Program-made: the position numbers and the translations under genes | Source: Mytilus edulis | Lineage: Eukaryota > Mollusca > Bivalvia > Mytilida > Mytilidae | Direction of reading: 5' to 3' | Assembly (NCBI RefSeq): GCF_963676685.1 | Contig: NC_092352.1 | Location: 21,533,117-21,597,116, forward strand | DNA length: 64,000 nucleotides | Shown: one piece after another, positions 13,599 through 25,300 of the stretch | Numbering within the stretch: position 1 is the first letter of the stretch | How the letters are laid out: each line of letters opens with the position of its first letter | Notes under the pieces: model-generated | The model's database searches: none | The model's input: only the letters and a program-made list of their open reading frames with translations | Told to the model about the DNA's origin: nothing

Positions 13599-14024
13599 TT
13601 AGGGAACATATATTTATTCTAGTGAGCTTCCTCCATCCATGCAGGCTTGGAGGAAGCTCCGAGCATTTAAGAGAAGCATATATCATTAATAAACCATTAC
13701 ATTCCCATTAATGTCAATCAAATATAAAAGTAATAGTTAAGAGCTTGTATGAGCTTTTTGTGAGCCTTTTGTACGCCTGTAAAAATAAAGTTTTACTATG
13801 TTGCCCTAGAAAATTAGTTAAATGACACAAAAATAGATAAATCAAAACTTGAGGTTAAACAGCTTAGGGACATTTCTTCTAAATGAGAACGAAAAGCTCT
13901 AATATAACTAAAACATATTTATATAAAGCCGATCTAAATAACAGTGGTTGTAAAAAATGGATGACATCAAACCAGAAACAACAGTTATCATTACCTGAAA
14001 TAAAATCAAAATCTATAAAAGATA

Positions 14025-14357
14025 TTGTTGAAAAACTATTATAGGAAAAAAGAAATAGATTCACAAACTTATGATTTTTTGAAGAATGATAACGAATCAA
14101 AACATAGACACATGTACCTTCTTCCGAAAATTCATAAAATCAATCTACAAATAATTAATGAGACATTTCGAACTGGTCAAATAGGTAGCAACATAAACAT
14201 TTCTTACCGACCAATCATCCATAAATGTAACTCTACCACGATACGCATTGAAAGATTACTGGATATAATTCTAAAACCATTATTGAAGAGTCACCACTTT
14301 TACATTCAAGATACCAAAGACTTTATTTATAAAATAGAGTCGCAAAAGGGACATTAA
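14025..14357 (+). pseudogene. Penelope-like reverse transcriptase fragment
   Basis: 110 residues with MYLLPKIHK followed by SYRPIIHKC, an arginine-rich segment and HFYIQDTKDFIYKIE. This order (LPKIHK, RPI, DTxDF) is typical of the N-terminal part of the RT domain of Penelope-like elements. In another frame just upstream (13940-14040) the reading continues, so at least one frameshift is present. No catalytic YxDD or GIY-YIG part is found. A second, inverted piece of the same sequence lies at 15000-15350. It is a fragment embedded in the foldback element 13602-16808. Confidence 0.75.
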
Positions 14358-15514
14358 GAATGCATTCTCATTGTCTATTATGTAACAGTAGTCAATGCTT
14401 TTTTATCAGTTGACAAACAAAATTATACTTTAAAAATTTCAAACAAACAGAATAAACGGCATTTGTAAAGTTAAGAAACTTGAACTTGAATTAAATGGAC
14501 ATTCATACAAACAAATAATACGAGCGCCTATTGGTTGTATATGATTTACATATGTCTGGTCTATTAAAAATATCTTAGATATTAAGTTCCTACTAAATCT
14601 AGACACCTCAAATGTGATTTTAAAAAGAGGGTCAATGTTGTTCGCTATGTTCAATATCAATCTTCAATCTGTTTTAATGTGCCTGTGAAGAACATACAAT
14701 TGTCGTATTGGTATTGACAGTACAATTTGATGTGTTATGTCCATTGGAACTTATCCAAGATATTTTTAAAAGGACAGACAGATGTAAATCTGCATGTCGG
14801 AAAAATATACCACCAAAAGGCGCTCCAATAATTTGTTTGTATAACTGTCAATTTAATTCAAGTTCATTGTTTTTTAACTTTACAAATGCCGTTTATTCTG
14901 TTTGTTTGAAATTTTTAAAACATATTCTTGTTTGTCTTCTGAGTTATCAATCTTCATTTTTGTGTACATTGACGTTACATCATAGTAAAAAATAAATGCA
15001 TTTTTTCTTGACCTTGTGCGACTCCATTTTATAAATGAAGTCTTTCGTATCTTGATTGTAAAAGTGATAACTCTTCAATAATGGTTTTAGAATTAGATCC
15101 AGTAATCTTTCAATGTGTCTCTTGGTAGAGTTACACTTATGAATAATTGGTCAGTAAGAAATGTTTATGTTGCTACCTATTAGACCACTTCGGAATGCCT
15201 CATTAATTATTTCTAGATTGATTTTATGAATTTTTGGAAGAAGGTATATGCGTCCATGTTTTGATTCGTTATCATTCTTCAAAAAAGTATAAGTTTATGA
15301 ATCTATTTCTTTTTTCCTATATAGTTTTCAACAATATCTTTTATAGATTTGACAACAATGTTGTGCGGGAAAGAGGGGGAAAGCGCAGACTAAGACAGTT
15401 GCCTCCCCTTTCCCGTTGAAGGGTGTAATGTGTTGTTGGTTTCTGTTTTACATGTTTCTTCTCCGTATTTTAACTACGACAATTTGGGGGACTGTCGTTC
15501 GCGTTCTTTCGAGG

Positions 15515-15860
15515 CCTCCTGGTGAATAAAACAAAAATGTCTATATATGTTTATTTGAGTCCAACCATACGCGAAATTAATCTAATACATGAATATGAAA
15601 TAAAAGAGTTTGATTCTTAAAATGAAATTGAATTAACAATTATCAAAATACTTTATCAATTAATTAAAATAGTTTATCATGATATTTATGGTAACTTTAA
15701 TAAAGAAAAATTTCTGTTATAAACTGTTACATTAAACGATTACTAAGGTTACGTTATGTTTTTCATTAAACACAATTTGTAAGTTTACGAACCTGGTGAA
15801 TAAAACAAAGATGTCTATATATGTTTATTTGAGTCCAACCATACGAGAAATTAATGTTTG
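15515..15860. repeat. Direct repeat inside the foldback element
   Basis: Two copies, starting near 15520 and 15791, of a block of about 65 bp that begins 'ggtgaataaaacaaa' and continues to 'gagtccaaccatacg'. They may be remnants of the tandem terminal repeats often seen in Penelope-like elements. Confidence 0.6.
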
Positions 15861-16811
15861 ATTCCTTAGGGTTTCCTATTTTAAACCCCTAGAACACGTG
15901 CTGGTAGGACTTGTTTTATTCACCAATCAAAATGACTTTTAGAATACTTATTTTTATAAGGACAGTTTCTATTGGTTAGATCTCTTTTACCTTATTCACA
16001 TTTGTGCATTGTTTGGGGTTACTATTTTTAATTACTTAATACTTTGTTTTTACGACCATTAGGGAAATCCGATTATTTAGTTAGAAAGAATTCTAGGTGA
16101 ACAATAGAAAAGAATTAGATATATTTGCTAAAGGAAATACTTCTAAGAGTTTAAGCTGTCAAACCTTATTTACGTCGCTAAGTGTCAAATAAGAAGAATT
16201 TCACATCTAAAACTTTATATATTAAAAGTTACATCACATTATAGACTTTCTAATTATATCTTTTTATACAAAAAGCTTTATACAAGAATTAGTTATTTTC
16301 TACAATTACAAAGAAGATTCACTTAGTTTTATATGAAATATTAAAATTTATTTCTTGTAATATTTTACCTCATTTTACCTTCATTATAACAACGTTAATA
16401 TTTATTTATAAAATTAAGGTGACTTGTTACTGTTTGGATGTAATCGATTTTTATTTAAAACCACTGTTGTGTTATTTTTATCGGCTTTATATAAATATGT
16501 TTTAGTTATATTAGAGATTTTCCATCTCATGTTGATGAAATGTCCCTAAACTTTTTAACCTCAAGTTTGAATGTATCTATTTTTGTGTCAATTAACTAAT
16601 TTTCTAGGGCAACATAGTAAAACTTTATTATTACAAGCGTATAAAAGGCTCACAAAAAGCTCATACAAGCTCTTAACTATAAACTCTTCTAAATGATTGA
16701 CATTAATGGGAGTATAATGGTGTATTAACGATATTAGCTTCTCTAAAATGCTCGGAGCATCCTCCAGGCATGCCTGGAGGAAGCTCACTAGAATAAATAT
16801 ATGTTCCCTTA

Positions 16812-18010
16812 TTGCAAAATGTTATTTATTATTGTTTAAGTTGTCAGATAGCATAGAAGATATTTGATCCTGATAATGTTGATGTGCATATATATACAAT
16901 TGCATGAACAATTTGTACTTTTGAAAATATATGAGCTAAACGTTACAGCAAGTTTTAATATCGGCATCTGGATTTACGTGTTTGCCACTGACTCGCGTAT
17001 TTTTCATAATTTATTTGAAAACAATATCTATAATGGATAAATGTCGAGTGTGTCATTTTCATAACAACTGTGTATATGCATTGGGTGTATCCTCTGTAAT
17101 ACACAATATTTGGCATGACATCTCTGTAAATATCAATTTTTCCCAATGTATCTATATCAACATCTTCAATTAAATTAAATAGGTCTCCTCTATGACACAC
17201 TAAGATGTCCCACATTATTATACTTACATGTTGGAAAACGTATTTTCTCCTCTCTAGTCCAGTGGATTTTAAAAGACTTTTATGTTAAGACAATGGCAAT
17301 GTTTGTTTATATGTCAGTTTGTGTAAATGTGTATGTATACATGCTTTTGTTTAAATGTACTTTAATCACTCTAATTATTCTGATCATTTATAATTGTGTA
17401 TAATTCATTTGATTGTGCATTTGGGCACCATGATTTGTAAGTAATAAAATAGCTTATCTTACCAGGTGATAATGATGGAGATCAAAGGGGGATTTAGCCG
17501 CTGCCCCCTTTTTGTGTGTGGGAAAATTTAGTTGATTATAAAGGGAATCACTGAAGTACGACTGGTATGGGGCCACCTCTTATTGGTCAGTCATTGGGCC
17601 CCAACTGAAAAATTCGATATCCGCTCATCTTATCTGATCGGTTAGGTCTCCAATTTTTGCGACTGTATCGGGATATATGATAACCATTTAATGCACTTTA
17701 TGTAACATGCCTCAATCGAGCATGCACCAATCTTGTTTAACCCTCTATCATTTTGATTTTGTTGCGATGAAATATAACGTACATCACCTCAATTTCCCAT
17801 TTTGTTATAAGCCTACATTATGGATTACTTTTTTATTACAGTTTACTGATATCAGCCCCTCACATAGACAAAGACTCTCTCAAGACTCTCTATTCCTATT
17901 TTTTTTTTGGTCCAACATGTATGCGCCACTGGAAGCTATCTTTAAGTTAACAAAGTATGCCTTTTGATAATATAACATTGACTGATGAATAATTAAGAAA
18001 GGTAACAGCC
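16812..18010. other. Gene-free part of copy 1
   Basis: No gene is seen. Its start matches copy 2 up to the assembly gap (45424), and 17914 onward matches 45792 onward; the stretch between has no counterpart because of the gap. ORFs 16955-17215 and 17707-17967 show no family motif. Confidence 0.5.
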
Positions 18011-18011
18011 T

Positions 18012-18201
18012 TATAGCGGTTTATTTTCGTGATGTGTAAATTTCGCTTATTTTCGAGGATAAAACAAAATCCTTAAAATAAACATGCAAAGGTATTGATA
18101 AAAGTTTTGAATCCGCCAAAATAATAACCGCCAAAACAAACGTATACCTTATTCACTGAAAATCGCGAAATTTTACTCCCGCGAAAATAACCCGCTTTAT
18201 A
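18012..18201. mobile_element. MITE-like inverted-repeat element
   Basis: Left end 'ttatagcggtttattttcg', right end 'cgaaaataacccgctttata'. The two are reverse complements with one indel. A related element lies at 61626-61858. About 190 bp, no ORF. Confidence 0.65.
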
Positions 18202-19181
18202 TAAGGTATTTTGGACGGATTATGTTTTTTCTCAGTTTTCTCATGTGTGGTTGTTTTTGTCATTAAATGCTATACAAATGAACAATGAACCATGCGTTGT
18301 GCCATGTGCAACTCCAACAACCTTGATCACACACTGATTGATGTTGTGCTATTTCTATTTTTGAAATTTTTTAAATAACTAACTATGTCGACGACGAAAG
18401 GAGCCAGTTTAGTAACTTTTCGACTCTACAAGTAATTAATATAGTTTATGTAATCTGTTAGACTTGCTACATGTCCCTTCCTAATTATGTTTTTTTCTTT
18501 TTTTTCTTTTTTTTCCAATTTTGCCCCTTTAATAATTTTACTGCTATAACTAGGAGATTACAATTATACTGACATCTGCAGGAGGAAGGAACGAATTTCG
18601 TCAAGTCGGCCATAACATGGTCTATATGCCAATTTCGTCTTCTTTTTATCTGGAAGCCCACTGCAAAAATTAAAATTAATTTATCATATTGCAATCTAAA
18701 TCTGCATAGGTCTCATAAAAATGCCTAAGCATTACAAAGAAGTATTTCATAAGAAAAATTATGTAAGCACCATAGAAAACATATTTATATAATCTTAATA
18801 ATTGTAGATATCCAACAGTCCAGTAGCAAATATTTCATACATCTTTCAAAACATCACAATATGAATTGAAAGTTTTAATTTGGACACCATTGGCAGATTA
18901 ATCTTTCATAATAGTAACAGAAATATTCAATTAAAGGGTGATTAATTATTAAAAGTAAAATTAAATGAGAATGTTTTGAATAAATAAACATTAAATAGTT
19001 AGTGCATGTACAGATATATATACATTTATAAATATATGATGTTCTTTTGTATGCATGTACTATTTTTAAGATATACATATTTATTCTTATGCATGTTATA
19101 GCTTATGTTAGAGCGATTCAGATGATTTGTTTTTCTACTTTAGTATCAGATATTGTTATATGTACAAAAATAAATACTTAC

Positions 19182-19660
19182 AACTTTTTTATGCAGTGAG
19201 CTTCATTTTGATAAAAAAAAATTTGCCAAATCCAACAGTGATTTTCTTTCGTGTCCAATAAGTGACTCTGGACTGGAGAAAAAAATGTCAATTTTGCCTT
19301 CCTTCACATCTCCTAAGGAATATTTGTTTGGCTGTCTTCAAAATTAGATGGTGAGGTTATGTCCTTCAAATATACTGCTTTAATCCCTTTTCTATTCAAG
19401 GCTTGAGTCTGTGTACGCATTAAAGATGTTAGAGGCGAAATAACAAGTACAATACACATATCATTCTTCTGTAAATATTTAAATACAAAAGGTGCTATTT
19501 CAAAAGTTTGTGATTTGCCACTTCCAGTTGGAGAACAGAAAAATACATCTTTGCCTGCCAACAAGCTTTCTACAACTTTCTTCTGGTTAATTTTGATTTC
19601 ATTAAATGACAACTTTTGTAATCCAAAATCTATTGCAGCAGATCCATTTTGATGTTGGAA
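19182..19660 (-). pseudogene. Broken exon of a RecQ-like DNA helicase
   Basis: The minus strand encodes NQKKVVESLLAGKDVFF, then the Walker A motif PTGSGKSQ, then LVISPLTSLM (motif Ia region). After a TAG at 19310-19312 the homology continues in another frame with IDIFFSSPESLIG. After a second frame change it ends in EAHCIKK, the remnant of the DEAH-box motif II (DEAHCI) typical of RecQ-type helicases. A splice-donor-like GTAAGT follows directly (19176-19181). This looks like one exon holding motifs I to II with two frameshifts and a stop. The matching part of copy 2 lacks it. It could come from a transposed gene copy or from a mobile element carrying a helicase. Confidence 0.75.
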
Positions 19661-19819
19661 TCATAAGAAAAGTGAAATTGAAATCTACTTGAGATAAAAT
19701 ATGGGAGAACAGCATGGGATATATACACATGACAGCCTAATTATCTATTATCAGCAGATGTGAAATAATAACCTCTTACTGACCAGTTACTGATCGGTAT
19801 AAAATGTTATTATACAAGT

Positions 19820-20135
19820 CCCTTTCTCCAACGGCAGTCAGTAGGCTGGCACTTATCAGTCAACATGTAAATTAGTAAGAGTGAAATACTAGAAAGGGAA
19901 TTGTAGCAACTTTCTCCAAGGGCAATCATGCAGTAGGCTGGCACTTATCCGTCAACATGTAAATTAGTAAGAGTGAAATAATAGAAAGGGAATTGTAGCA
20001 ACTTTCTCCAAGGGCAATCATGCAGTAGGCTGGCACTTATCCGTCAACATGTAAATTAGTAAGAGTGAAATAATAGAAAGGGAATTGTAGCAACTTTCTC
20101 CAAGGGCAATCATGCAGTAGGCTGGCACTTATCCG
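19820..20135. repeat. 92-bp tandem repeat array (left part)
   Basis: Units share 'ttgtagcaactttctccaag' at 19901, 19993 and 20085, a period of 92 bp, with a diverged first unit at about 19817. The array resumes at 21081-21230, having been split by an insertion. Confidence 0.9.
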
Positions 20136-21080
20136 TAACTAAACACATTTATTCTAAAAACAGTTGTTGGCATGACACGGGTTATGTTCTTCTCATATAT
20201 GTTATGATGGTATGATACTAAACCCCTAACGGGAAGGATTGTGCCTGATGTTCATATGATGAAATCATAATCTTTCAGTCAGTTTAATTGAAGTCTGGAG
20301 CTGGCATGTCAGTTAACTGCTAGTAGTCTGTTGTTATTTATGTATTATTGTCATTTTGTTTATTTTCTTTGGTTACATCTTCCGACATCAGACTCGGATT
20401 TCTCTTGAACTGAATTTTAATCTGCGTATTGTTATGCGTTTACTTTTCTACATTGGTTAGAGGTATAGGGGGAGGGTTGAGATCTCACAAACATGTTTAA
20501 CCCCGCCGCATTTTTGCGCCTGTCCCAAATCAGGAGCCTCTGGCCTTTGTTAGTCTTGTATTTTCAATTTTAGTTTCTTGTGTACAATTTGGAAATTAGT
20601 ATGGCGTTCATTATCACTGGACTAGTATATATTTGTTTAGGGGCCAGCTGAAGGACGCCTCCGGGTGCGGGAATTTCTCGCTACATTGAAGACCTGTTGG
20701 TGACCCTCTGCTGTTGTTTTTATGCCCCACCTACGATAGTAGAGGGGCATTATGTTTTCTGGTCTGTGCGTCCGTTCGTCCGTTCGTTCGTCCGTTCGTC
20801 CGTTCGTCCGTCTGTCCCGCTTCAGGTTAAAGTTTTTGGTCGAGGTAGTTTTTGATGAAGTTGAAGTCCAATCGACTTCAAACTTAGTATACATGTTCCC
20901 TATGATATGATCTTTTAAATTTTAATGCCAAATTAGAGGGTTTACCCCAATTTCACGGTCCACTGAACATAGAAAATGATAGTGCGAGTGGGGCATTCGT
21001 GTACTGGGGACACATTCTTGTTTTTTTATTTGGTCGGGTTGTTGTCTCTTTGACACATTCCCCATTTCCATTCTCAATTT
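20136..21080 (+). mobile_element. Retroelement tail inserted in the tandem array
   Basis: It interrupts the 92-bp array. It contains a dispersed tail ('ttaaccccgccgcatttttg', then 'ctgtcccaaatcaggagcc') and ends with 'tttgacacattccccatttc', a sequence repeated elsewhere here in both orientations. A second element is nested at 20722-21024. The family is unassigned. Confidence 0.7.
20722..21024. mobile_element. Nested 'gccccacctacgatagtaga' element with a microsatellite
   Basis: It starts 'atgccccacctacgatagta', contains a TCCGTTCG simple repeat at about 20769-20816, and ends near 'gtggggcattcgtgtactgg'. It is nested in the retroelement tail 20136-21080. The ORF on the minus strand here encodes low-complexity TDERTDERT from the microsatellite and is not a gene. 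Confidence 0.65.
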
Positions 21081-21230
21081 TACTTATCAGTAAACATATA
21101 AATTAGTAAGAGTGAAATAATAGAAAGGGAATTGTAGCAACTTTCTCCAAGGGCAATCAGTAGGCTGGCACTTATCAGTAAACATAAATTAGTAAGAGTG
21201 AAATAAAAGAAAGGGAATTGTAGCAAGTCT
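21081..21230. repeat. 92-bp tandem repeat array (right part)
   Basis: It continues the array of 19820-20135 after the insertion, with two further partly deleted units. Confidence 0.85.
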
Positions 21231-21301
21231 AGTAATCTGTATAACTCCAGCAGTTTACTTCAACATTAATCAAACTATTCATATCAGTTATTTTGTTTGG
21301 T

Positions 21302-21650
21302 TAATAGTTATCAAAGGTACCAGGATTATAATTTAGTACGACAGACGCACGTTTCGTCTTCATAAGACTCATCAGTGACGCTCATGTCAAAATATTTATA
21401 AAGCCAAAAGTACAAAGTTGAAGAGCATTGAGGATCCAAAATTCCCAAAAGTTGTGCCAAATACGGCTAAAGTAATCTATGCCTGGGATAAGAAAATCCT
21501 TAGTTCTCAAAGTTTGGTAAACAGGAAATTTATAAAAATGACCATGCACATTATTGATATTCATGTCAACACTGAAGCACCGAAGTGATGACTACTGAGC
21601 TGGTGATACCCTCGGGGACGACGCGTTCACCAGCAATCGACCCAGTGGTG
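21302..21650. mobile_element. Dispersed 320-bp repeat, copy A
   Basis: It shares almost all of its length with 27397-27715, including 'cataagactcatcagtgacg' and 'gttgtgccaaatacggctaa'. I recall this as a very abundant mussel repeat. It has no coding capacity; the ORFs called in it are incidental. Confidence 0.8.
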
Positions 21651-22381
21651 TAAATAGTTACCAAAGATACTAGGATTAAATTTTAAAAGATTTTCACTGA
21701 AGGTTTAATAACTTCTTGGCTCTATACGTACGTCTGTCCGCCTGAAACACATGAAAAGATGGTCGGGGTTTCTGCACATTGGCAAAGCCTCGTCGTAATA
21801 TATTAGCTGCAAAATTTGTTTGCCTTTGAGAAAATGAAAACAAATGGATACCGGTAATATACACTGTGACATATATATGCATTTATTTTGGAGTAAAAGT
21901 TACTTTTCAAAGGGCGTGGTACATACTTTGCAAATAATGCTATCATATTTAGCAAAGATATTGTACGGCTAATTAGGACAGCACAGCAACTATATAAAAA
22001 CAAGGAGATGTGGTATGAATGAGTTATGATTGCATGCCAATTAGACAACTTTATCCACCAAAGTTCTAATGAGTTAATGTAAGCAATTATAGGCAACCGT
22101 ACTGCCTTCAACAGTGAGAAAAAATCCATACCGTGTGGTCGGCTACACAATAAGTACATTTTGATTCAAAATTCGACAAAATTCTAAACTTTATGATGAT
22201 ACATGCAACCTCACGTTTACTGTTAGATATGTATCCCATATCTTTTCCAAAATAATCTCTTGCTGAGAGTTGTTTCATTCGCAAGCATACCACGTCTTAC
22301 ACGTCTTATTTTTATATCGAATTACAGTTACATTTGTTAATATGGAGAAAGGAAAGAAAAAATATGTATTCTATTTTTCAG
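21651..22381. other. Region upstream of TPPP copy 1
   Basis: 21690-22300 aligns with 46650-47400 of copy 2. It includes a diverged dispersed repeat (about 22000-22140). The upstream exon implied by the splice acceptor at 22381 should lie somewhere to the left, but I cannot place it. No TATA box is convincing. Confidence 0.5.
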
Positions 22382-22386
22382 GCAAA

Positions 22387-25300
22387 ATGGCATCTGGTGG
22401 CGAGATTGACGATGTCTGTGAAGTATTTAGAAATTTCAATATTCTTAATTCAAAAGACAAACCCCCAAATAAAATGACCAGTAAAGCATGGGGAAAAATG
22501 GTTCAGGACTGTTTAGGGAAGGACACCACTATAAGACAGAGAATGGATAGTAGTGTGTTTCCATACGTCCAAGATAAAACAACAAAGTAATTATATTGCC
22601 CTGTATTTGTATTGGCTAATTTCAAATAGTTTAAATTCCAATTGCAAAAATGATGTTACATGTAATTAGACATAAGATTAACAAATCTGATTTGCATATT
22701 TTTTATCAGAACAACGTACTTGTTCGACATTTATTAAAAACTATAAGACTCTATTTTTTTTCTTTTCATTCGACAGAACACTTGATTTAACAGATAAAGC
22801 CAAAGTTGATAAAGCCCTCGATAAGATGGCTGAAGTTTATAAGGAATGTAAGCCCAAGGAAGAAAAAGACACACCAGTGGCTGAAGTCAGACAAAAACTT
22901 GTGAAGAGAATACTTGATAAAAAAAATCCTGAAGTACATGCTACGGTATGTATAGAAGATTTTTTTTTATTAAGTGGGTTCACAACAAGCATAGTATAAA
23001 ATATCTTTAAAAACAAATATTGATACAAAACTATGTAGCAGAGATTACACAAGAGGTACTAGTATAATAATATATTATCTCCGGCGTTTTGGACATAAAC
23101 CGGACACATTTCAACTTATTTTCACTTATCTAATATGTTCTCGTCCATGATACCATGTACAGACTGTATAGGAATATGTGTTGTGCTTTACTTTCTGTGT
23201 GGACTCTTAACATCGCTAATATTACTAACACTAACATGACTAACGGAATAAAAAATGTTTTAACATATACATATTAATTGGTGAAATCGATGCACATTCT
23301 TTCTTCATTAGAAATCAGACCTTTTATGTATAGAAACTTGAATGTTTAATATGCTGTGTCAAATTATTTCTTTCTACTTCCATGCATGCAGCTGTAGGTA
23401 TCTTTAATTTACTAATATCCTTAAAGTTAATAGTTATTGGTGATGCATGGAATACCTTTATTTAGCAACAAACTTTTTTTAATTTTGGAATAAACTTTAT
23501 CAAATCATCCAAAATAACTAAAATCTTGTTTTTTTTCTTCATTCTAAACTCTATTTAAAAAAAAAGGTTTGATTTGTGCCAAAATTTTCAAAGCCTTGTT
23601 GCAAGACGTTATTAAGATTATATCTATAATGTACGTGTAATGGACGGCTGAAAGTGATTGCATCGAACTGGTTTGTTCTATAGCGTTGCTTTTCAAGAAC
23701 TGCATCGAACTTTTTTGTGCTATAACTTCGCCTTGAACAGCTGCTTCGAACTGTTTTGTGCTATAACATGGTCTAACTTTGCCTTGGATCGCTACTTCGA
23801 ACTGTTTTAAGCTATAACTTCGCCTTGAACTGGTGCTTAGAACTGTTTTGTGCTATAACTGATCATAACGTCGCCTTAAACATTCATGCTACATTGTATT
23901 TCAGAAAACGTCTGCTACAGGAGGTGTTGATCGGATGACAGATACTTCCAAATATACAGGGGCTCATAAAGAACGATTTGACGATTCAGGAAAAGGGAAG
24001 GGTGTTACGGGACGAGAAGATCGATTTGAAAATTCAGGTTATGTCGGCCAGTATAAGGGTGCCGGCAGCAGTATTTTGAGTATTTTTCATCATATATCAG
24101 TCGTAATTTATGAAGTCAGAATGATTGATTATATATGCATACTTTGTGAGTGAAAGTCTGAGGTAATATATCAATAAATGCCGTACAGATGGCATTTATT
24201 GCTCATTGTTGAAGACCGTACGGTTACCTATAGTTGTTTATTTCTGTGTCATTTTGGTCTCTTGTGGAGAGTTGTCTGACTATCATACCGCATCTTCTTT
24301 TTTTATATTGTCAATTCTATATTAATTCTCTGATAATTTGTTTAGACCCAGATCTATATGTAAGATTAAATATATCCTTACCTATGACACGCCATCATTG
24401 TATTCATATATCTTGGACAGCTAAAGTAAAAACCATTTGATTTTCTGAAATCAAAAACAATGAATTTTTTTAAGTAATGACCCCCCCCCCCCCCCCCCCC
24501 CGAAAATCAAATGATTGCTACCGGAAAAGCAGTTTATGATTTCGGTCTAAATATACAGCACATACTTAAGACTTGCTTGCTTGGTTTGTATTCATGTTTG
24601 CCTAAGCATTGTATTTGAGATAGAGCACACATTTATGCTAGTAAAGGCAACAGTAGTATACCGCTAAAAAAGCAAACAAGCCATCCAAACCGTTTATCTA
24701 CAAGCATTATGAAAATAGCTCTAATGGATGCATCTATGAAAATCAAAGAGATGTCACATAAAGATTTTTATTTCACGATTGATGAGTGGTAACGTTTTCG
24801 TCTCGCACAAACAATTGCTTTACATTTGACGTCTGGATGGCTGCATAATTAATTTTGATAATGCCATTTTATATACATCTGATACAGTAAAGAAAGCCCG
24901 AGCAACAATCGTGTCACCTTGATATATGTTTGAATTTCTCATAACTATGTTCTCGATGTTTTGCTTACGAACGGTACTGAACTATTACGAAACAAAACCC
25001 ATAAAGCTAAGTACAGAAAAAATATCGATATTTAAACAGTACACAATGTCCGAAATCAACCATATGTTGGTTATACCCGTGTATATTCAAGTGATCATCT
25101 ACGGCCAGCCTGCTTTTTAAATATCATCAGTATTAAAGTCATTTTTTAAGACTACTTTTAGTTATTGCATGTCGAATTATCATATAAAATGATAATGAAA
25201 ATTCATCGCACCTGCAAAAGTTCCACATCAGAAAAGATTGCACTTTCAGAGATAATTCATCGCAACTATAGTTAAAATGAATAGCATCCAGTCAACGATA

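Larger units (their letters stand above)
13602..16808. mobile_element. 3.2-kb foldback DNA element, TTA target duplication, carrying Penelope-like RT sequence
   Basis: The ends are perfect inverted repeats, GGGAACATATATTTATTC at the left and its reverse complement at the right, flanked by TTA at 13599-13601 and 16809-16811. Copy 2 has the uninterrupted site 'taatgtagTTATTGC' at about 45380. Inverted homology continues inward: 13602-13970 pairs with 16460-16808, 14030-14400 with 15000-15350, and 14435-14540 with 14815-14925, giving an interrupted palindrome. A TTA duplication is typical of PIF/Harbinger DNA transposons. No transposase ORF is seen. Confidence 0.85.

Noticed and set aside
13602..16808. 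Intact Penelope-like retroelement
   Set aside because: There is no catalytic RT core or GIY-YIG endonuclease, the frames are broken, and the outer ends and TTA duplication are those of a DNA transposon.
20637..20894. Minus-strand ORF with repeated TDERTDERT
   Set aside because: It comes from the TCCGTTCG microsatellite inside a nested element.
22270..22386. Upstream extension of TPPP (start at 22342, also 47463 in copy 2)
   Set aside because: The extension reads through a good polypyrimidine tract and AG acceptor just before ATG 22387, and it has no family similarity. Kept only as an alternative start.
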